DNA from: Takakia lepidozioides
Lineage: Eukaryota; Streptophyta; Takakiopsida; Takakiales; Takakiaceae
Assembly: GCA_030704615.1 (NCBI GenBank)
Contig: CM060734.1
Span: forward strand, 40,750,042-40,814,041
Length of the DNA stretch: 64,000 bases
Direction of reading: 5' to 3'
A model generated the notes under the pieces. It was not told where the DNA came from. It saw only the letters and a program-made list of their open reading frames with translations, and did no database searches. Of the stretch, positions 58,850 through 64,000 are shown piece by piece. Made by a program: the position numbers and the translations under genes. Position 1 is the stretch's first letter. Each line of letters starts with the position of its first letter.

Positions 58850-59515
58850 TTACGCCTTCGTAGTAAACTTGGACTTCAAATACTGCACTGCCTTCTGATC
58901 CACACTGAACGCTTTCTCCAGCACAGCGTCGCTGATGTCGGAACCAAACAAAGCAGCGGGGATGGCTTGCACCCCCGGATTCTGGCTGTTGAGTGCTGCG
59001 ATAGCTAAAGCTGGCCCGTTGCCCACGTTGAGCTCGAAGTGCACAAGACCTCGTGGGAACACAAAAACATCACCCTTCTGCAAGGTGGTAGCAAAGAGCT
59101 TGTTCTTGGTGTCCACAAACCCCACATACAGAGACCCTTCCACGACAAATAGCATCTCTGTTGCCCGTGGGTGTGTGTGGGGTGTCACAAGGCCTCCTTG
59201 TGCAAAGTCTAGGCGCGCCATGGCGATGCCCAAAGTGTTGAGGCCTGGAAACGCAGTCGCGAACGCTGGCGTCACAGCGCTTCCGGACGAAACAGCCGTG
59301 TTTCCGGGCTTGGCCAAGCCGTGGAAGACGAAGTCATTTGCTGTCACTGTTGTTGGGTTTTTGCATACCAGACCATTTACTGTGAGGGTGCTGGTCAGGT
59401 CCGCCACACAGAAATCCTGCAGTGGATCGCCGTCGGATGCGGTTACCACGACGGCTGTGAGAGCCAGAAAAGCTAGTACTGCCAAAGTGGTAACTGTCGA
59501 GCTGCTTCTTCCCAT
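58850..59515 (-). CDS. Germin-like protein, intact
   Basis: Minus-strand single exon of 221 codons from ATG 59515 to TAA 58850. Signal peptide, Cys36 and Cys51, the His113, His115, Glu120 and His159 metal set, and the TTKA tail are all present. It is almost identical to the gene at 36,688-37,353 (for example LAVLAF for LVVLAF in the signal peptide and GVQAIP for GVQPIP). The upstream region (TATA box and the GGCCGTGGCCGG phrase at about 59,790) is closest to the upstream region of the gene at 30,944, of which this locus is an inverted relative. Confidence 0.96.
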   Translation of the reverse strand: MGRSSSTVTTLAVLAFLALTAVVVTASDGDPLQDFCVADLTSTLTVNGLVCKNPTTVTANDFVFHGLAKPGNTAVSSGSAVTPAFATAFPGLNTLGIAMARLDFAQGGLVTPHTHPRATEMLFVVEGSLYVGFVDTKNKLFATTLQKGDVFVFPRGLVHFELNVGNGPALAIAALNSQNPGVQAIPAALFGSDISDAVLEKAFSVDQKAVQYLKSKFTTKA

Positions 59516-59730
59516 TGCTCTGGATTAGTAAGCGATCACAAGCAGTGGCCGACTGTAAGCTGTTGTGACAGAGATTCGGTGCTCAAAATGTAAATTCAAG
59601 TAGTAGTTAACGGAGCTCAGGAAGGAGCTGGTTATGGTGCTGGCCAGGGAGTGAGGCGAGAGTGAGGGAGAAGATAAGAGTCGAAACAGAGAAATCCAGT
59701 GAGAGTGAGAGGGAAGGTGGTGTGGAGTGG

Positions 59731-59738
59731 TATATATA
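59731..59738 (-). promoter_or_regulatory. TATA box of the 58,850-59,515 germin-like gene
   Basis: TATATATA in GTGGTATATATACATAACGG, about 215 bp upstream of ATG 59515. It is the mirror image of the 30,737 box and its surroundings. Confidence 0.75.
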
Positions 59739-59739
59739 C

Positions 59740-61870
59740 ATAACGGAATAGGGCCCACCCCCAAAGGCGAAGAGGCTCTTAGTTACGCCGGCCACGGCCG
59801 GCCCTCGTCTTGTCTTGTAGTGGGCACATGAGCAGTTCGCCTAACGGATTCACAGGGCTTCTTGGGCGGCGAGACACGTAGATAAGTGGACCCAGTCTGA
59901 CGCGGAGGTTTATTGTGCTTCATAGTGGAGCTGCTACGAGGTGCCTTTCCCTCTTCGGATACAGACCCCACCACAACACAAGGTCAACGCCAAACGGCAC
60001 TTGCGTGCAGTTATCAAGAGGTGGTGCTAGTTCATGGCTCTTGTCAAGGGATCTATGGGATATTCCACAAGGCATTAACAAGGATACCTCGATTGTCTTA
60101 CCCTCCTAGAGTAGGTATAGAGAAATTGGAAGATCCACCACTGGGGGTTCATGAATTGTGTACCTCAAATCTGCGTAGTGTCTGGATGTCGTAGCTTCAC
60201 CCAAACTTCTCAGCCCGAACCAACAAGTAAAGGAGGGGTTTGCTGTCTAGCACTTGTCATTGCTCAAAAGGATCCAGGTCGTCTGGACAAACCAGCATCC
60301 ACAAATCGGAATGTGTGCACGGTGTGTAGAACTCAACATATCATGGACTCGTGCGCTCTGAGCCAGCAAGATTATCGAGTTTGATCTCTTAGTAACAAAG
60401 CAGAAAAGCCGAAAATATAGATACAATAAAAAGACAGTCTACGAAAGTATATTGACAGGAAAGTTCACTTCTGCTGGGCTCCATAGCCTAGGCTTTAAGG
60501 GCCAGGGACTGGTGTTGCGAGAATAGGAATTTAAGCCTAGAAACTTCACAAAGATGCTGACAATCACACTGTCTCAATACAGAGCACCAACTGACCTTCA
60601 TGGTATTTTCACAGTTTCTTGCTGCACGTCTGTAAGGTTCAGGGTACTTGGTGGGAACATGTATAAGAAATCCGCTCTCCAACACAATCCCGGAGTTTTT
60701 TGCAATACCGCACTTGTATTAGTTAATTAAAAGCAGTGGAGAGCGCACTTCCGTCGTGAGCACTAGTTACTTTAGAGCCTCTTTATCGAGCATAGTCAAG
60801 TCAGACTACCGATCACTCGCCCTCAGCAATCCCAACTCTCTCTCTCTCTTACTCACCGCTTACTAAGTTTTTCTCCCACACTGCGACTTCAACCTGCGAG
60901 GCTTTTATTGCAATTATATAGAGGCTGGACATTGGTACGAGATGAGCTCTTGATTCCAGGACTTGCTCACGGAGCACTAGCTGCTAGCTGTTGTGGTTTG
61001 TGATTCACTGATTTGTTCTCGTACTTACATTGGAAGAGGCTTGGATCAAAAATTGGAAAAGTTAAGAAGAATTCAAGTTAATTTTCATCATTAGTGTCTA
61101 GACTCGTGAACCAGTGTTCTATTCATGAGTTCATGGATCTAGAAAAATTTCAAGGTTACAAGTTACTCCTATATGTTCAATACCCGAGGATTGGTAGAGA
61201 GAGAAAAGACGCCGGCCCAGCAAAATGACCCCGAGCAGAGCGAAATGAAATGGTACTTTATAACGTTCGCCAAAAACTCAAAGAGCTTATGGGAAGAGAA
61301 AGCAAGAAACAAGAAAGAGAAAGGGGCCCTCCACAAGACAGAATGACTAGGGAGATGAAGGAGGAAAATATGTTCCGGACACACGTTTTGACTTGCATGA
61401 CGTTGATCGGCAAATGAAGGAACTACTATCAACACAATGAAAGGAGGGAAAAGCGAGAGATGCACGGCATTTTGGAGATGCTACGGCTGATGTGCACGTA
61501 GATTATTTCTAACAAAAGATGCCAACAATTCATCAGTTCAGGACTGGGTCAGAGTCCATGATCCACAGATCTAGAGCGCTAGAATCTTGAGTGCTAGACC
61601 TGGAATATTTGTATCACAACCTGACAATCAGATCAGCTTGAAGATGATCTGCAGTAAAGGCAAAGCGAGGTCAGCGCTAAAATTAGATGATAGACTTTAG
61701 ATAAGTTGCACACCGAATTGGTGGAAAGGCCGCAGATGCCTATATTAACTAGTTTTGAAGGTAACTAGTTTTGAAGTAAAACCTCCAATGTTGCATCTGA
61801 CTATTGCATTGAGGGTGGGATACTTGTGTGACAGCCCACTCCACAAGGTCCATCAACCAATTTCAAGATC
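59740..61870 (-). repeat. GLP upstream region and shared module, minus orientation
   Basis: 59,740-60,400 is the complement of the upstream region of the gene at 30,944 (about 30,120-30,740). 60,410-61,190 is the complement of 29,330-30,120 and of 55,730-56,440. 61,190-61,870 is the complement of 55,080-55,730. The stretch therefore links the downstream flank of the broken GLP at 61,904 to the promoter of the gene at 58,850. No gene is present. Confidence 0.8.
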
Positions 61871-61903
61871 ATGGAGGCATCCATTTTTATTTGAAACAAT
61901 GAG

Positions 61904-62487
61904 CTAATCCCCCATCATATTCACATGAGTGACAATGGGGTCAAAGAATGGAGATAGTGAACTGTCTAGCATATGATACATGTACATTGTCACGCAGTCG
62001 ATCACTATCGCAACACTAGTTACGCCTTTTGTAGTATTAAACTTAGACTTCAAATACTGCACTGCCTTGTGATCCACGCTGAACGCTTTCTCCAGCACAG
62101 CGTCGCTGATGTCGGAACCAAACAAAGCAGCGGGGATGGCTTGAACCCCCGGATTCTGGCTGTTGAGTGCTGCGATAGCCAAAGCTGGCCCGTTGCCCAC
62201 GTTGAGCTCGAAGTGCACAAGACCTCGTGGGAACACAAAAACATCATCCTTGTGCAGGGTGGTAGCAAAGAGCTTGTTCTTGGTGTCCACAAACCCCACA
62301 TACAGAGATCCTTCCACGACAAATAGCATCTCTGTGGCCCGTGGGTGTGTGTGGGGTGTCACAAGGCCTCCTTGTGCAAACGCCATGGCGATGCCCAAAG
62401 TGTTGAGACCTGGAAATGCAGTCGCGAACGCTGGCGTCACAGCGCTACCTGATGAAACAGCCGTGTTTCCAGCCTTGGCCAAGCCGT
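61904..62487 (-). pseudogene. Germin-like protein, 5' truncated, joined to a TATA segment
   Basis: Similarity to the intact copies starts at the codons for HGLAKAGN (62,487), so about 66 residues are missing, including signal peptide and both cysteines. The rest keeps box 1 (His, His, Glu) and box 2 (His) but lacks three residues (RLD) after AMA. At the 3' end, insertions change the last codons (SKFNTTKGV for SKFTTKA), so the normal stop is lost and the frame runs 30 codons into former 3' UTR. Just upstream, 62,505-62,512 reads TATATATA in GGTATATATACAG: a deletion has joined the TATA region to the middle of the coding sequence. A secreted product is unlikely. Confidence 0.88.
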
Positions 62488-62514
62488 AGTCGGTAGAGAT
62501 AGTGGTATATATAC

Positions 62515-63090
62515 AGAATGTGAGATAGGCAGGAAGAGGAAAACTACTCTCTTGTAGGAATATGGTTTTCGACAGATGGATGTTGCTTCAGATGTAGGGG
62601 TGAGGTGAGCCAGTGTGTTGCATTTGCAGATAGCTTGTGACATTTGGAAGTGAAAACACAACAGGAAGGTCTGCAACACGAACTCCAAGAAGCACAAATG
62701 CAAGCTCAGATCCTGCAAGTGGAGCTCTAGGAACAGCTACCACAGCGCCCCACGTCAATTACCGGGCGGCAAATGAGTCAAGGGCTGACAGTACTCTTGC
62801 TTGTTATATTGAGGGTAAGGGCATTCGTAGCAGTAGGAAGGTTCATGCAACGTTGGTCAATACTAAGCAAAAGGGCTCAGGGTCGGAATAGTACACAGCA
62901 TTTCTTCCCTAGTCTTGTCATGACCTATCGCTATATCTTTCCGCTTTATTGAGCAAAGAGTTCAAAGAGCACCGACACATCTTCTACAATGCTGATGAGT
63001 AAGTCGTTCCCTTGTCCCTCCTCAACTCTAAATGAAACTTGTTTCTCTCTTAACGAACTACCTAGAAGTTGCATACCGAATCAGTGGAAA
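62515..63090. other. Spacer, no gene seen
   Basis: No recognisable gene. An open 84-codon frame at 62,637-62,891 is Ser/Thr/Asn-rich and featureless. Confidence 0.35.
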
Positions 63091-63094
63091 GCCC

Positions 63095-63680
63095 TATGTT
63101 AACTAGTTATGAGTTTGATGCAGAGTACTGAGACGAGCGTTGGATACTTTTTGAGACAGCACCACTGCACAGTCCATCAACCAATTTCCAAGTGCTGTCA
63201 CTTTTATTTGAAACAATGAGCTAATCCTCCATCACACTTACAGTGACAAGTGGGGGCAAAGTATGGATACTGAACTACAATCTCACACAGTGGATCACTA
63301 CCATGTGCAACATTACGCCTTCGTAGCAAAGCAAGTAGTGGTCCTATTATAAACTGTTGTGACAGAAATTCGGTGCTCAAGATGTAAATTCAAGTAGTAC
63401 TGGAGAGAACTGATCAAGGAGGAGCTGGTTTACAGGGAGTGAGGAGGGAGTGGGGGGGTAAGCAAAAAAATCCAGTGAGAGGGAAGGTGGTGTGGAGTGC
63501 TATATATCCATAGCGATGTGCAGGGCTTCTTGGACGGCAAGACGCGTAGACACCCTTAAGTGGACACAGTATGACGCGGCGCTTTCATAGTGGAGTGCGA
63601 GGTGCCTTTCCTGCATTGAATACAGACTCCACCGCAAGACAAGGTCAGCGCCAAACATCAAAGTGCAGTTATATGCAAGA
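63095..63680 (-). pseudogene. Germin-like locus with the coding sequence removed (3' UTR joined to leader)
   Basis: Read on the minus strand, 63,680-63,345 matches the GLP upstream region and leader, including a TATATA element (about 63,502), GGATTT at the leader start and TCTGTCACAACAG. From about 63,335 down to 63,095 it matches the 3' end and 3' flank (stop region ACGAAGGCGTAA at 63,316-63,327, then flank phrases). Between these, where 221 codons should be, only about 15 bp lie. The coding sequence has been removed almost exactly. Confidence 0.75.
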
Positions 63681-63684
63681 GGTA

Positions 63685-64000
63685 CTTCTGTTGAGTCATG
63701 GCAGTTTGTTTTCAACCCGAAGTCTGTGGGATATATTAAAAGGAATCAATATAGAGAAATTAGAAGCTCCACATTATTCCTACCATCTGACAGGTGCGGT
63801 GCCCATATCAGGGAATAAAAAACCAGATTTTCTTTCTTTCTCACTAGCCATAGCCGAAGCATCCTCGTCATACTCAGCCTCCAGAAATTGATACTCAGAA
63901 GCAGCCATAGCAAGGATTCGAGGGTTGCAGATGCAAACTAATACGAGCGTGGTGATTCCCCACTCTACCGAGACGGCAAAGCATCCCCACTACACAAATT
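63685..64000. other. Window-end spacer with GLP far-upstream remnants
   Basis: Phrases such as GGAATCAATATAGAGAAATTAG resemble the far upstream region of GLP copies. No gene is supported. Confidence 0.35.

Overview
The window looks like nuclear DNA of a land plant. Supporting signs are a cluster of germin-like cupin genes (GLPs), a PLS-type pentatricopeptide (PPR) relic, OTA-type (Tat/Athila-like) Ty3/gypsy retroelements, a Mutator-like transposase with a SWIM finger, GT-AG introns and plant-type TATA boxes. Intronless GLPs and the PPR plus OSB-type motif suggest a non-seed plant (bryophyte or fern), but that is inference. There are no bacterial-style operons.

Layout. (1) 1-4,970: wrecked Ty3/gypsy material, namely a plus-strand RT-RNase H pol meeting a minus-strand gag tail to tail near 2,000, then an unrecognised minus-strand frame. 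(2) 5,080-16,420: a block of CAGTCTG/CAGTCCG-type repeats holding a plus-strand Mutator-like transposase (5,602-8,789) and a convergent, multi-exon minus-strand gene with a Cys/His finger and a Gln-Gln-Thr repeat region (15,341-9,746). The layout recalls mudrA/mudrB of maize MuDR. Three consecutive hairpins lie at its right edge. (3) 16,938-20,130: exons of an unrecognised gene, a PPR relic and duplicated OSB-like motifs. (4) 21,880-38,000 and 53,735-63,700: the GLP array, with five intact genes (30,944+, 34,078+, 36,688-, 54,152+, 58,850-) and five relics, in both orientations. They are embedded in kilobase-scale direct and inverted duplications that include promoters and 3' flanks. (5) 39,079-39,407: a multi-membrane-segment exon. 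(6) 39,683-53,170: two related minus-strand Ty3/gypsy copies that split the GLP array. The left copy has RT-RNase H-integrase followed by a long extra reading frame. The right copy has RNase H fused in frame to the last part of that extra frame, with the integrase gone. (7) 53,250-53,700: seven copies of a short hairpin palindrome between the right copy and a GLP promoter. (8) 56,477-56,668: a PIF/Harbinger-like transposase scrap.

The intact genes are probably secreted, metal-binding apoplastic germin-like proteins with nearly identical sequence, so the array is recent and still rearranging. Almost everything else is transposon-derived and decaying. Decay is marked by in-frame TAG codons, several of which sit where a paralogue or a family motif has glutamine. 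C-to-T change at CAG is the simplest explanation. Exon borders, pseudogene limits and duplication limits were judged by eye.
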